Below the pieces are notes generated by a model that was not told the DNA's origin, did no database searches, and saw only the letters and a program-made list of their open reading frames with translations. A DNA stretch of 44,697 nucleotides from JAWWBN01 sp033720955 (GTDB lineage: Bacteria; Acidobacteriota; Thermoanaerobaculia; Multivoradales; JAHEKO01), in assembly GCA_033720955.1 (NCBI GenBank), contig JAWWBN010000003.1:1-44697 (forward strand), given 5' to 3'. The first letter of the stretch is position 1. Each line of letters begins with the position of its first letter. The position numbers and the translations under genes were made by a program. Of the stretch, positions 30,746 to 38,937 are shown piece by piece.

Positions 30746-32740
30746 CTACTCTTCGGCCGGCGCCGGCTCGGGTCCGCGCAGGTCGGCCGGCTCGAACTCG
30801 GCGTCCACCTCCACCCGCTCGACCACCATCGACTCCAGCCGCGCCCCGAACTCGAGATCCACCCGGTGCGGCAGCACCAGCCCGTCCGCCTCGCGGAAGT
30901 CGTCGTAGAAGGCGCGCTGCCGCATGGGCTCGGGGAGCTGGGTGAAGTCCATGACCGTGCTGTCCACCGCCACCTCCAGGAAGCTCTCCGGATCCAGGTG
31001 CCAGATCTCCGTCGCGCCGTCCGGCAGGGTCAGCTCGACGTCCACGGTGGGGCGCCCCTCGATCTCGCCCGCCCCGGCCAGCGCCGCCGTCGCGCCCCGC
31101 TCCCGGTAGTCCAGGAGCGCCGGACCGAACCAGGCCTCGCGCTCGAACTGCCTCTTGTACGGGTCCTCCTCCACCCTCTGGGGCTCCGGGAAGAGAAGCG
31201 GGTGACGGCCCCAGGCGCCTCGCTCGTCGCGGGCGCGGATCGCCGGCCCGCCGAGCATCTCGAAGCTCAGGCGGTAGAGGTCGCCGCGGCGACGCAGCAG
31301 CTCGAAGGGGGAGACCTCGCTGAAGGCGGCGTAGCTGCCGCTCATCGCCAGCGAGGTGACCCGCCGCCACCGCTCCGCTCCGCCACGGGCCGCGACGTGA
31401 CGGGCGATCACCTCCTCCAGGTCGATCTGCGACGGCACCGCCCGCTCCCCCGCCGGCGGCGCCGGGGCCGCGGCCGTCACCGCCGGCACGGCCTCTCCCC
31501 CACCCACCCCGCAGACGTCGTAGGCCACGATCTCGTCGAAGTCGCGCAGATAGAGACGTCCGTCCGCCAGGCTCGGGGCGGTCCAGGCGCGGCCTCGCAT
31601 CGCGGCGATCCGCCCCAGCTCGACGTACGCCTCCGGCGTGGCGCGAACCAGCGCCAGGGTGCCGTCGTCGGCGAGCACGAAGAGCAGGTCGCCGGCGGCC
31701 ACCAGCGACCCCTTGCCCAGCCCGCGCTGGGCCCACCTGCGCTCCCCGGTGGCGGCGTCGAGACAGCGGAAGGTGGCGTTGTCGAAGCCGTAGAGGTGGC
31801 CGTCCACCACCACCGAGGTGTTGAAGTGGTTGCGCATCAGCCGCTCGCTCCAGACCTCCTCGGTGCGGAAGCCCTCCCCGTCGCGCAGGACCCGCACCAT
31901 CAGGCCGCCGAAGCCGTCGTCCGAGCTGGCGACGAAGAAGCGGTCCGGCGGCAGGAAGAGCGGGCTGACGATGATCGCCAGGCCGGCCGTGGGCTGCCGC
32001 CAGAGCACCTCCCCCGCCGTCGACAGGGAGACCAGCTCCGAGTTCACGCGGCGGAAGAAGACGTACTGGCGGACTCCGTGCAGCTCGACCGCGATCGGCG
32101 ACGAGTAGCCCGGAGGCCCTTCGAGGGCCCCCCAGCGCACCTCGCCCGTGGCCCGATCGAGGGCCACGACCCCCGGCGCCTCGCCCGGCTTGCCCGTCTC
32201 CAGCAGCAGCAGGTCGCCGTCCACCAGCGGCGAGACCGAGTAGCCGAACCGCGGCGGCCGCTCCTCGTCGCCCAGCAGGCTCCTCTTCCAGCGCACGGCG
32301 CCGTCGCCGGCCTCGAGGGCGGCGAGGACGCTCTGCGAGGAGACCACGTAGACCGTGCCGCCCGCCACCGTGGGAGAGGCGCGGGGCCCGTCCGCCGGGA
32401 AGGCCTCGCCGCTCGCCCCCAGAGATACGCTCCAGAGCCGCTCGCCGGTCGCCCTGTCGAGGGCGAGCGCCACCTCCTCGCCCCCCTCCAGGGCGAGGGT
32501 GTAGAGCCGGTCGCCGACGACCGTGATGCCCGAGTAGCCGCCGCCGATGGGACGCCGCCACAGCTCTCGCGGCCGCGTCTCCACCCAGGCCGGCAGCAGC
32601 CCCTCCGCAGCGCCCCGACCGTCCCGCCCCGGTCCCCGGAACTGCGGCCAGTCGTCGCCGGCGAGGCCGGGCCGGGGCGCCAGCAGAAGGCCGAGTCCGA
32701 GCAGGGCGAGGGCGAGAGGGCGGAGCGGACCGGTGCGCAT
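30746..32740 (-). CDS. Secreted PQQ-like beta-propeller protein with a LolA-like C-terminal region
   Basis: 664 residues; the ATG at 32740 follows a textbook AAGGAGGT. The signal peptide ends near GLAGDDW. Residues about 25-415 form PQQ-type propeller blades with repeated ALDRATGE-x-x-W or LDAATGERRW motifs and a WPQFRGPGRDG start typical of secreted PQQ-domain proteins. After an Ala/Pro linker (about 425-445), a second domain begins, IARHVAARGGAERWRRVTSL. It continues with strands such as DLYRLSFEML, ATEIWHLDPESFL and DFREADGLVLPHRVDL, resembling outer-membrane lipoprotein-sorting (LolA/LolB-like) folds found in other secreted proteins. Function is unknown; a periplasmic scaffold role is possible. 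Confidence 0.8.
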   Translation of the reverse strand: MRTGPLRPLALALLGLGLLLAPRPGLAGDDWPQFRGPGRDGRGAAEGLLPAWVETRPRELWRRPIGGGYSGITVVGDRLYTLALEGGEEVALALDRATGERLWSVSLGASGEAFPADGPRASPTVAGGTVYVVSSQSVLAALEAGDGAVRWKRSLLGDEERPPRFGYSVSPLVDGDLLLLETGKPGEAPGVVALDRATGEVRWGALEGPPGYSSPIAVELHGVRQYVFFRRVNSELVSLSTAGEVLWRQPTAGLAIIVSPLFLPPDRFFVASSDDGFGGLMVRVLRDGEGFRTEEVWSERLMRNHFNTSVVVDGHLYGFDNATFRCLDAATGERRWAQRGLGKGSLVAAGDLLFVLADDGTLALVRATPEAYVELGRIAAMRGRAWTAPSLADGRLYLRDFDEIVAYDVCGVGGGEAVPAVTAAAPAPPAGERAVPSQIDLEEVIARHVAARGGAERWRRVTSLAMSGSYAAFSEVSPFELLRRRGDLYRLSFEMLGGPAIRARDERGAWGRHPLLFPEPQRVEEDPYKRQFEREAWFGPALLDYRERGATAALAGAGEIEGRPTVDVELTLPDGATEIWHLDPESFLEVAVDSTVMDFTQLPEPMRQRAFYDDFREADGLVLPHRVDLEFGARLESMVVERVEVDAEFEPADLRGPEPAPAEE

Positions 32741-32793
32741 GAGGGACCTCCTTCGATAGTCGGTCCGGCCGCGCGCCGCGCCCGGACGCGCCG

Positions 32794-32799
32794 ATCCTA
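32794..32799 (-). promoter_or_regulatory. -10 candidate for the propeller protein gene
   Basis: TAGGAT on the minus strand preceded by GCGG, 53 bases before the ATG at 32740. It would give a leader of about 45 bases containing AAGGAGGT. Confidence 0.35.
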
Positions 32800-32822
32800 C
32801 CGCCCGGTCGCGGCCCTGGGGC

Positions 32823-34340
32823 TCAGGCCCCGGCGACACCGGCCGGGGAGCGGCCCCGGGGGCGCGCCGACTCGCCGCTCTCGGCCTCTCTGCGGATGCC
32901 CCGCAGCATGCCGCGGAAGACGAAGCCGTGGAAGGGCAGCACCGCCCCCCAGTAGAGCAGCCCCAGCAGCCCGCGCGGCTGGAAGCGCGCCGTCTGGATC
33001 AGACGGCACGGACCCAGCTCGCGGCTCTCGGCCTCGATCTCGAACTCGAGCAGCGCCTCGCCCGGCAGCTTCATCTCGGCCCGCAGGCTGAGCCAGCGGT
33101 CGGGCTCGATACCCGTCACCCGCCAGAAGTCCAGCGCGTCGCCGTAGGCCAGCTCGTCCGGGTCGCGCCGGCCGCGCCGCAGCCCCGGCCCGCCCATCAG
33201 CCGGTCCAGAAAGCCGCGGACCCGCCAGAGGACGTCGGCGGCGTACCAGCCGTGCCCGCCGCCGATCCGGGCGACGGCGCGGAAGACCGCCGCCGGGCCG
33301 GCCGCGATGGTGACCTCCTCGCGGTCCACGAAGGTCGTGCCGCCGGCCCAGTCGGGGTCGCCGGGAATCGGTCCGGCGTCGGACCAGGAGGTCTCGACGT
33401 CGTGGCGGGCGATCCTGCCGAGGGCCGCCTCGATCGACTCGCGCACCGTGAGCAGCCGCTGGGGCATGAGCCGGGCCGCGCGGTCGTCGCGCACCACCAC
33501 CGGGTTCCGCAGACCCTCGGCCAGCGGCCGGGCGATGTGCCGGCTGAGCGGCGTCACCAGGTGGATCCAGAGCGAGCTCAGCTTGGGGGTGAGCACCGGC
33601 ACCGGGAGGACGATCCGCCGGCCCAGGCCCAGGCAGTCGGCCATGAGCCGCATGATCTCGCGGTAGGAGAGGATCTCCGGGCCGCCGATGTCCAGCGTCC
33701 GGCCCCGCGTCTCCGGCGTCTGCAGGGTGGCCACCAGGTAGTGGAGGACGTTGCGCACGGCGATCGGCTGACAGGGGGTGCTCACCCAGCGCGGCGTCAC
33801 CATGATCGGAAGGCGCTCCACCAGGTAGCGCAGGATCTCGAACGAGGCCGAGCCCGAGCCGATGATCATGGCGGCGCGCAGCACCGTCACCGGCACGCCC
33901 CCCTCCGCCAGCGCCCCCTCCACCTCGCGGCGCGAGCTCAGGTGCTCCGAGAGCCCCTCGCCCGTCTCGCCCAGGCCGCCCAGGTAGACGATCTGCTCGC
34001 AGCCCGCCCTGGCCGCCGAAGCCGAGAAGCTGCGCGCCAGGTCGCGGTCGCGCTCGGCGTAGTCCTCGCCGGCGGCCAGCATGGAGTGCACCAGGTAGAA
34101 GGCGTGATGGCAGCCGCGCATCTTCTCGGCCAGGCTCGCGGCCCCCACGTCCCCCTGGACGATCTCCACGTCGGGCGAGTCGGCCCAGGGCCGCGCGTCG
34201 AGCTTGCGCGGGCTGCGGGCCAGACAGCGCACCCGGTAGCCCGTCTCGAGCAGGCGAGGCACCAGGCGGCCGCCGATATAGCCCGACGCCCCGGTCACGA
34301 AGACCGGGGCCCTCTCCGTCGCTGCCTGCTGCCGACTCAC
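32823..34340 (-). CDS. NAD(P)-binding atypical SDR with C-terminal DUF2867-like (SRPBCC) domain
   Basis: 505 residues from GTG at 34340, preferred because GAGAAGA lies upstream; the open frame reaches a TTG at 34427. The Rossmann motif TGASGYIGG (16-24) and IVYLGGLGE, as in NmrA/YwnB-like atypical SDRs, define the first half. The classical YxxxK is not evident. The second half contains TTFVDREEVTIAAGPAAVFRA-type sequence, then GGGHGWYAADVLWRVRGFLD and LLGLLYWGAVLPFHGFVF, known from SDR proteins with a DUF2867 tail. The substrate is unknown. It is transcribed away from the aldehyde dehydrogenase gene. Confidence 0.82.
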   Translation of the reverse strand: MSRQQAATERAPVFVTGASGYIGGRLVPRLLETGYRVRCLARSPRKLDARPWADSPDVEIVQGDVGAASLAEKMRGCHHAFYLVHSMLAAGEDYAERDRDLARSFSASAARAGCEQIVYLGGLGETGEGLSEHLSSRREVEGALAEGGVPVTVLRAAMIIGSGSASFEILRYLVERLPIMVTPRWVSTPCQPIAVRNVLHYLVATLQTPETRGRTLDIGGPEILSYREIMRLMADCLGLGRRIVLPVPVLTPKLSSLWIHLVTPLSRHIARPLAEGLRNPVVVRDDRAARLMPQRLLTVRESIEAALGRIARHDVETSWSDAGPIPGDPDWAGGTTFVDREEVTIAAGPAAVFRAVARIGGGHGWYAADVLWRVRGFLDRLMGGPGLRRGRRDPDELAYGDALDFWRVTGIEPDRWLSLRAEMKLPGEALLEFEIEAESRELGPCRLIQTARFQPRGLLGLLYWGAVLPFHGFVFRGMLRGIRREAESGESARPRGRSPAGVAGA

Positions 34341-34411
34341 AACTCTTCTCTTCGCCACCCGCCCCCGCGCGGTTTCGACCCCGGACCGGCGGGCTCCTCG
34401 CCGTCGCCCGA

Positions 34412-34420
34412 TGATAGGTT
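34412..34420 (+). promoter_or_regulatory. Extended -10 candidate, leaderless aldehyde dehydrogenase gene
   Basis: TGATAGGTT has its hexamer (TAGGTT) six bases before the ATG at 34427. The bases between are CCTCCA, without a ribosome-binding site. Confidence 0.4.
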
Positions 34421-34426
34421 CCTCCA

Positions 34427-35797
34427 ATGAGTCTCGAGACCATCGACCCCTCCACCGGCCAGCCGATCGCCCGCTACGAGGAGATGGGCGGCGACGAGGT
34501 TTCCTCGCTGGTGGCAGCCGCCGCCGCCGCTCAGCGGGAGTGGCGGCGCACCCCCTTCTCGCACCGGGCCGCCTGCCTGCAGCGGGCCGCGGAGGCGCTG
34601 CGCGAGGGGGCGGCCGGGCACGCCCGGCTCATGGCCCGCGAGATGGGCAAGCCGCTGGCCGAGGGCCGCGCCGAGGCCGAGAAGTGCGCCTGGGTGTGCG
34701 ACCACTACGCCGAGCATGCCCAGGAGCTCCTCGCGCCCCGGCCCGCCGAGACCGACGCCGCGGCGAGCTACGTCGCCTACCGCCCACTGGGCGTGGTCCT
34801 GGCCATCATGCCGTGGAACTTCCCCTTCTGGCAGGTCTTCCGCTTCGCCGCGCCGGCGCTGGCGGCCGGCAACGGCGCCCTGCTCAAGCACGCCCCCAAC
34901 GTGCTGGGCTGCGCCGAGGCCATCGAGGGCGTCTTCCACGACGCCGGGATCCCCCGCGACCTGTTCCGCTCCCTGCGGATCGAGGTGGACGCGGTCGGGG
35001 ACCTCATCGAGGACCCCCGGATCCAAGCGGTCACCCTGACCGGAAGCACCCGGGCCGGCAGGGAGGTGGCCTCGCGGGCGGGCGCCGCGATCAAGAAGAC
35101 CGTCCTCGAGCTGGGCGGCAGCGACGCCTACCTGATCCTGGAGGACGCCGACCTCGAGCGGGCGGCGCGGGCGTGTGTGAAGAGCCGGCTGATCAACACC
35201 GGTCAGAGCTGCATCGCCGCCAAGCGGCTGGTGGTCGTGGAGGCGGTGCGCGAGCCCTTTGAGGAGCTGCTGATCCAGGGCATGCGGGAGGCGCGGATGG
35301 GAAACCCGCTGGTGGACCCGGAGGTGGACGTCGGCCCGCTGGCGCGGCTCGACCTGCGCGACAACCTGGCGCGCCAGGTGCGCGAGAGCGTCGAGGCCGG
35401 CGCCCGGGCGGTGCTGGGCGGCGAGGTGCCGGACGGTCCCGGCGCCTTCTACCCGCCCACCGTGCTGACGGGCGTGGGGCCGGGGATGCCGGCCTACCAC
35501 GAGGAGCTCTTCGGGCCGGTGGCGGCGGTCCTCCCGGTGGCCGACGAGGCCGAGGCGATCCGGGTGGCCAACGACACCAGCTACGGCCTCGGTGCCGCGG
35601 TCTTCACCCGCGACGTCGGGCGCGGGGAGCGGATCGCCGCCGACGAGCTCGAGGCGGGCTCCTGCTTCGTGAACGCCTTCGTGAAGAGCGATCCGCGGCT
35701 GCCCTTCGGCGGCATCAAGGAGAGCGGCTACGGCCGCGAGCTGGCGGCCGACGGCATCCGCGAGTTCGTCAACGTCAAGACGGTCTGGGTCGAGTAG
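34427..35797 (+). CDS. NAD(P)-dependent aldehyde dehydrogenase (succinate-semialdehyde type)
   Basis: 456 residues, the short form typical of GabD/Sad-like enzymes. It oxidises an aldehyde to the acid. Catalytic features are complete: Asn131 in MPWNFPFW, the cofactor Lys154, GSTRAG (206-211), Glu228 in LELGGSDA and Cys262 in NTGQSCIAAKR. The ELFGPV and PFGGIKESGYGRE blocks follow. Resemblance is closest to succinate-semialdehyde dehydrogenases, but aldehyde specificity cannot be read from sequence. The start appears leaderless. The small zinc-ribbon gene follows after seven bases and is likely co-transcribed. Confidence 0.92.
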   Translation: MSLETIDPSTGQPIARYEEMGGDEVSSLVAAAAAAQREWRRTPFSHRAACLQRAAEALREGAAGHARLMAREMGKPLAEGRAEAEKCAWVCDHYAEHAQELLAPRPAETDAAASYVAYRPLGVVLAIMPWNFPFWQVFRFAAPALAAGNGALLKHAPNVLGCAEAIEGVFHDAGIPRDLFRSLRIEVDAVGDLIEDPRIQAVTLTGSTRAGREVASRAGAAIKKTVLELGGSDAYLILEDADLERAARACVKSRLINTGQSCIAAKRLVVVEAVREPFEELLIQGMREARMGNPLVDPEVDVGPLARLDLRDNLARQVRESVEAGARAVLGGEVPDGPGAFYPPTVLTGVGPGMPAYHEELFGPVAAVLPVADEAEAIRVANDTSYGLGAAVFTRDVGRGERIAADELEAGSCFVNAFVKSDPRLPFGGIKESGYGRELAADGIREFVNVKTVWVE

Positions 35798-35804
35798 GCG
35801 GCTG

Positions 35805-35990
35805 GTGGAGCCGCTCGAGGAGATCGAGATCTCCTGCCCCTACTGCGGCGAGCCGGTCACCCTCGCCGTCGAGGCCGACCTGGCCGGCGAGCTGGTGCAC
35901 GACTGCGAGGTCTGTTGCAACCCGTGGCGGGTCACGGTGCGGCGCGACGGGGACGGCGCCCGGGTCGAGGCCCACCGCCTCGACGACTGA
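35805..35990 (+). CDS. CPXCG-type small zinc-ribbon protein
   Basis: 61 residues from GTG at 35805. ISCPYCGEPVTL and HDCEVCCNPW supply a CPxCG...CxxCC zinc ribbon, matching the CPXCG motif-containing Cys-rich family of unknown function. No signal peptide is present. It is seven bases after the aldehyde dehydrogenase gene and ends 28 bases before a convergent gene. Confidence 0.85.
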   Translation: MEPLEEIEISCPYCGEPVTLAVEADLAGELVHDCEVCCNPWRVTVRRDGDGARVEAHRLDD

Positions 35991-36018
35991 GGGGCGCCGT
36001 CCCGTCCCGCGGCCGGGG

Positions 36019-36891
36019 CTACTCCTCGCCCTCCTGGCCGCCCATGAGACCGGCCGAGTTGTAGTGGAGCACGACCAGGATGCGGTCGGAGTGCCGGGAG
36101 AAGTCGAAGTTGGTCCTCATCGTCTCCATCCACTCCTTGCGGTCTTCCTCGGACATGGCGGCCATGTTGGCTTCTTCGGCGGCCAGCAGGTCGTCCATGT
36201 CGCCCAGATCGCTCATCGCCACGTAGCCGGAGATCCGGTTCATGGCTCCTTCGGCGTGGATCTCCGAGACCATCGCACCGTGCCCGATGATCTTGCCGTC
36301 GGCGACCAGCTTGTCCATCATGGGCGCCCGCCTCTTCCTGTACAGGTCGCCCAGCCCGCCGACGGCCTGCATGCTCTGCGCATCGAAGTAGCTGACCAGG
36401 ATGTAGCCCGGACGCTGGTCCACGTCACCGGCGACGTGAACGAAGCGGGAGATCTCGTCGTAGTGCGAGCCGTGCACGGTGAGCTCGTCCCACGTGGCCT
36501 GGTCCGCCGCCATCTCCTCCGGCGTCTTGGCCCCCATGGCGGCCATGAACCGCGAGACGAACTCGTTGACGCCGGCCCAGCTCGTGAAGCTCACCCACTC
36601 GAGGTGAGTCCAGTCGTCGCCGGGAAAGTGGTTGACCCCCTGGGCCACGCCCCAGGAGATGGCGTGCCCGTCGGCCAGCAGGCCGTCGTAGATCTTGCCG
36701 CCCTCGGTGGCGATGTGGCGTCCCAGCTCGCCCGACTTGCCCGGCTCGGCCGTGATGTAGGACACCCAGAGGATGGGCATGGTCTCCGGCTCCGCCTCCT
36801 CGTGGCTCGCCGCCGGCGCCGGCGCCGGCAGAAGCATCAGACAGACCAGGGCGAGAGCCAGAAGCAGTTCCGACCGCGCGATTCTTCCCAT
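36019..36891 (-). CDS. Secreted protein with two dimeric-barrel-like repeats, unknown function
   Basis: 290 residues; GAGGAG lies upstream of the ATG at 36891. The signal peptide is SELLLALALVCLMLLPAPAP ending AASHEEA. Two related units are visible: about 38-150 (ILWVSYITAEPGKSGELGRH, then DGLLADGHAISWGVAQGVNH) and about 160-275 (GYILVSYFDAQSMQAVGGLG, then DKLVADGKIIGHGAMVSEIH). Each has strand-helix-strand order like ABM/NIPSNAP ferredoxin-like folds. Catalytic residues are not known. It probably acts in the periplasm or outside. A promoter candidate lies about 100 bases upstream. Confidence 0.72.
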   Translation of the reverse strand: MGRIARSELLLALALVCLMLLPAPAPAASHEEAEPETMPILWVSYITAEPGKSGELGRHIATEGGKIYDGLLADGHAISWGVAQGVNHFPGDDWTHLEWVSFTSWAGVNEFVSRFMAAMGAKTPEEMAADQATWDELTVHGSHYDEISRFVHVAGDVDQRPGYILVSYFDAQSMQAVGGLGDLYRKRRAPMMDKLVADGKIIGHGAMVSEIHAEGAMNRISGYVAMSDLGDMDDLLAAEEANMAAMSEEDRKEWMETMRTNFDFSRHSDRILVVLHYNSAGLMGGQEGEE

Positions 36892-36991
36892 GAGAGATCT
36901 CCTCGGACGTACGCCGACCCGGGAGGGGGCGGCGCGGTTCAGCAGGAAAGGCCGGGCAACGGGACCCCGGCCCGAGAACGGATTGTCGATG

Positions 36992-37000
36992 ATCTTACCA
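36992..37000 (-). promoter_or_regulatory. Extended -10 candidate for the two-repeat secreted protein
   Basis: TGGTAAGAT on the minus strand, between the stop of the SGNH hydrolase gene and the ATG at 36891. It predicts a leader of about 95 bases. Confidence 0.45.
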
Positions 37001-37029
37001 GATTCCGGCGGGGTGGGGTCGTCCCCGGG

Positions 37030-38937
37030 CTACCTGTCCGCCCTGCCGGTGTAGGCCCCGCCGGTCAGCACCGAGAAGCCGTTGTAGAGCACCAGCGGAC
37101 CCGCGGCGTGATGGGTGACGTCGCCGCCGTTGCCGACCACGAAGTCGCCGGCGCCGGTCACGTTCCCCGCCCGCAGCTCGCCGCAGCCGCGCACCGGGGC
37201 CTGTACGGTGGTGACGGTGGCGCTCTCCTGCACCAGCGGATCGGTGGCGTCGCAGCTCACCCGCTCCATGGCCCGCTCGGCGCTCCACGGGCCGGGGCAG
37301 GTGGCCTCCAGCGCCCGCACCTTCCAGGTGTAGCCGGGGCCCACGGAGAGGGTCGGCGAGCTGGGCTGGACCTGGCACAGGGCGCCGGCGCAGGTCGACC
37401 CGGCGGCGTAGGGCGGCGCGGGGGTGAGAGCCTGCGGCGAGCCGTCCTCGCGCACTTCGAGCTCGTAGTCGCTGGCGCCGGGCACCGACGACCAGCGGTA
37501 GACCGGGTCGCCGATCACCAGCTCGCCCGAGGGCGAGTTGGCGGAGGGCGCCGTGGCCGGCGGCACGGTGAAGCCCTGCGAGGCGCTCCAGGGGGCCTCG
37601 CACGGGTTGAGCGCCCGGACCTTCCAGGTGTAGACGTCGCTGGCCAGGGACAGCCCGGGCGACGCGGTGCAGACCGATCCGGCGCAGACGGCGCCGGCGG
37701 CGTAGGTCTGGTCGTGGACGGTGCCGCCCCCCGACAGCTCCACCAGCAGCCGGTAGGAGGTGGCCCCGGCGATCTCCCCCCAGGTGAAGGAGGGGGTGTT
37801 CCCCCCCTGGCAGCCGGCCGGCGCGGTCAGGGTGGTCACGGGGCCGGTCGGGCTGGTGGCGACGGTGTAGCTGGCCACCGCGCTCCAGGGGCCGAAGCCG
37901 CCGGGATTGCGGCCCCGGACCCGCCACTGGTGGGCCCCGTCGCCGTGGGCCAGGGGGCTGGCCAGGGAGCAGTCGTTGTCCGGGCTCGAGTCGGGCTGGC
38001 AGAGGTCGGGCTCGCCGGCTCGGAAGTCCACCTCCTGGAGCCACTCCCGCCAGGCGCCGCTGTCGATGTCGATCTCGTAGAAGGTGGCGTGCTCCCCCGC
38101 CCCCTTGGTGAAGTCGAAGGTGGGTGGATCGCCGCAGAAGGCCGCCCCGCCGGCCGGCGTCAGCACGGTGGGCGCGGCCGGCTTGGGAGAGGCGGTCATG
38201 GTCTCGAAGAAGCGCAGCCCCAGCATGTCGAAGCCGTCGTTGCCCGGGTGGCCCACCACGCACTTCTCGTTGTAGTGGAGGGAGAAGCAGGTGGTCTCGC
38301 TGTGGCCGTGGCGGTCGGTCCCCGCCGGGCAGAGCTCGCTGGCCTGGTCGGCGAAGTAGCGGTTCCGCGCCGCGGTGTAGGAGATGATCTCGGTCCGGAG
38401 GTTGGTGACCCAGGTCTTGGCCCAGTTCTTCACGCCTCCCTGGGTGCACGAGGCGGGTCTCTGGGTGGCGTCGGAGACCCAGGGGTGGAACTGGATCACC
38501 GAGGCGTGCAGGACGTCCACCCCCACCTCGATGGCGTCTTCGTCCATCGCCAGCAGGTTGGCCTTGATGGCGCTGATGGGGCGGCCGTTGAAGATGTCGT
38601 TGGTCCCCTCCATCAGGAGGACCAGGTCCCAGGTCTGGCCGGCGGGCGGGTTGGGCAGGACGGTGTCCCTCAGCCGGGTGATGCCGCCGGAGGTCTCCTC
38701 GGCCGCCAGCCCCCGGTTGTGGAGGGAGCAGGTGTCGGGAGCGCACCAGCCGGAGGCGCTCAGACTCGCGGCGAGCTGCTGCTGGTAGTCGTAGGGCGAC
38801 ACCTGGGGGCAGCAGCTCCCCTGGGTGATGCTGTCGCCGAAGGCGGCCACGGTGAAGTCGTCCGCCGTGGCGGGGCTCGCCGCGAGAGCCGCCAGCAGGC
38901 CGGCCGCAAGGGTCGCTCCGAGAAGCCCGCTCCTCAC
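37030..38937 (-). CDS. Secreted SGNH/GDSL hydrolase with Fn3-like repeats
   Basis: 635 residues from GTG at 38937; the GTGA overlap with the stop of the preceding gene supports this start. After a signal peptide (LGATLAAGLLAALAASPATA) the SGNH domain (about 27-235) shows block I AAFGDSITQG, block III MEGTNDIFNG and the late His in GHPGNDGFDMLG. The usual Asp three residues before that His is not present (VVGH). Several Cys-containing Fn3-like repeats follow (for example APAGCQGGNTPSFTWGEIAG and GDPVYRWSSVPGASDYELEV). The C-terminus VVGNGGDVTHHAAGPLVLYN is a strand-repeat tail seen in secreted proteins of Acidobacteriota and relatives. It likely cleaves esters of a polymer outside the cell. 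Confidence 0.85.
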   Translation of the reverse strand: MRSGLLGATLAAGLLAALAASPATADDFTVAAFGDSITQGSCCPQVSPYDYQQQLAASLSASGWCAPDTCSLHNRGLAAEETSGGITRLRDTVLPNPPAGQTWDLVLLMEGTNDIFNGRPISAIKANLLAMDEDAIEVGVDVLHASVIQFHPWVSDATQRPASCTQGGVKNWAKTWVTNLRTEIISYTAARNRYFADQASELCPAGTDRHGHSETTCFSLHYNEKCVVGHPGNDGFDMLGLRFFETMTASPKPAAPTVLTPAGGAAFCGDPPTFDFTKGAGEHATFYEIDIDSGAWREWLQEVDFRAGEPDLCQPDSSPDNDCSLASPLAHGDGAHQWRVRGRNPGGFGPWSAVASYTVATSPTGPVTTLTAPAGCQGGNTPSFTWGEIAGATSYRLLVELSGGGTVHDQTYAAGAVCAGSVCTASPGLSLASDVYTWKVRALNPCEAPWSASQGFTVPPATAPSANSPSGELVIGDPVYRWSSVPGASDYELEVREDGSPQALTPAPPYAAGSTCAGALCQVQPSSPTLSVGPGYTWKVRALEATCPGPWSAERAMERVSCDATDPLVQESATVTTVQAPVRGCGELRAGNVTGAGDFVVGNGGDVTHHAAGPLVLYNGFSVLTGGAYTGRADR

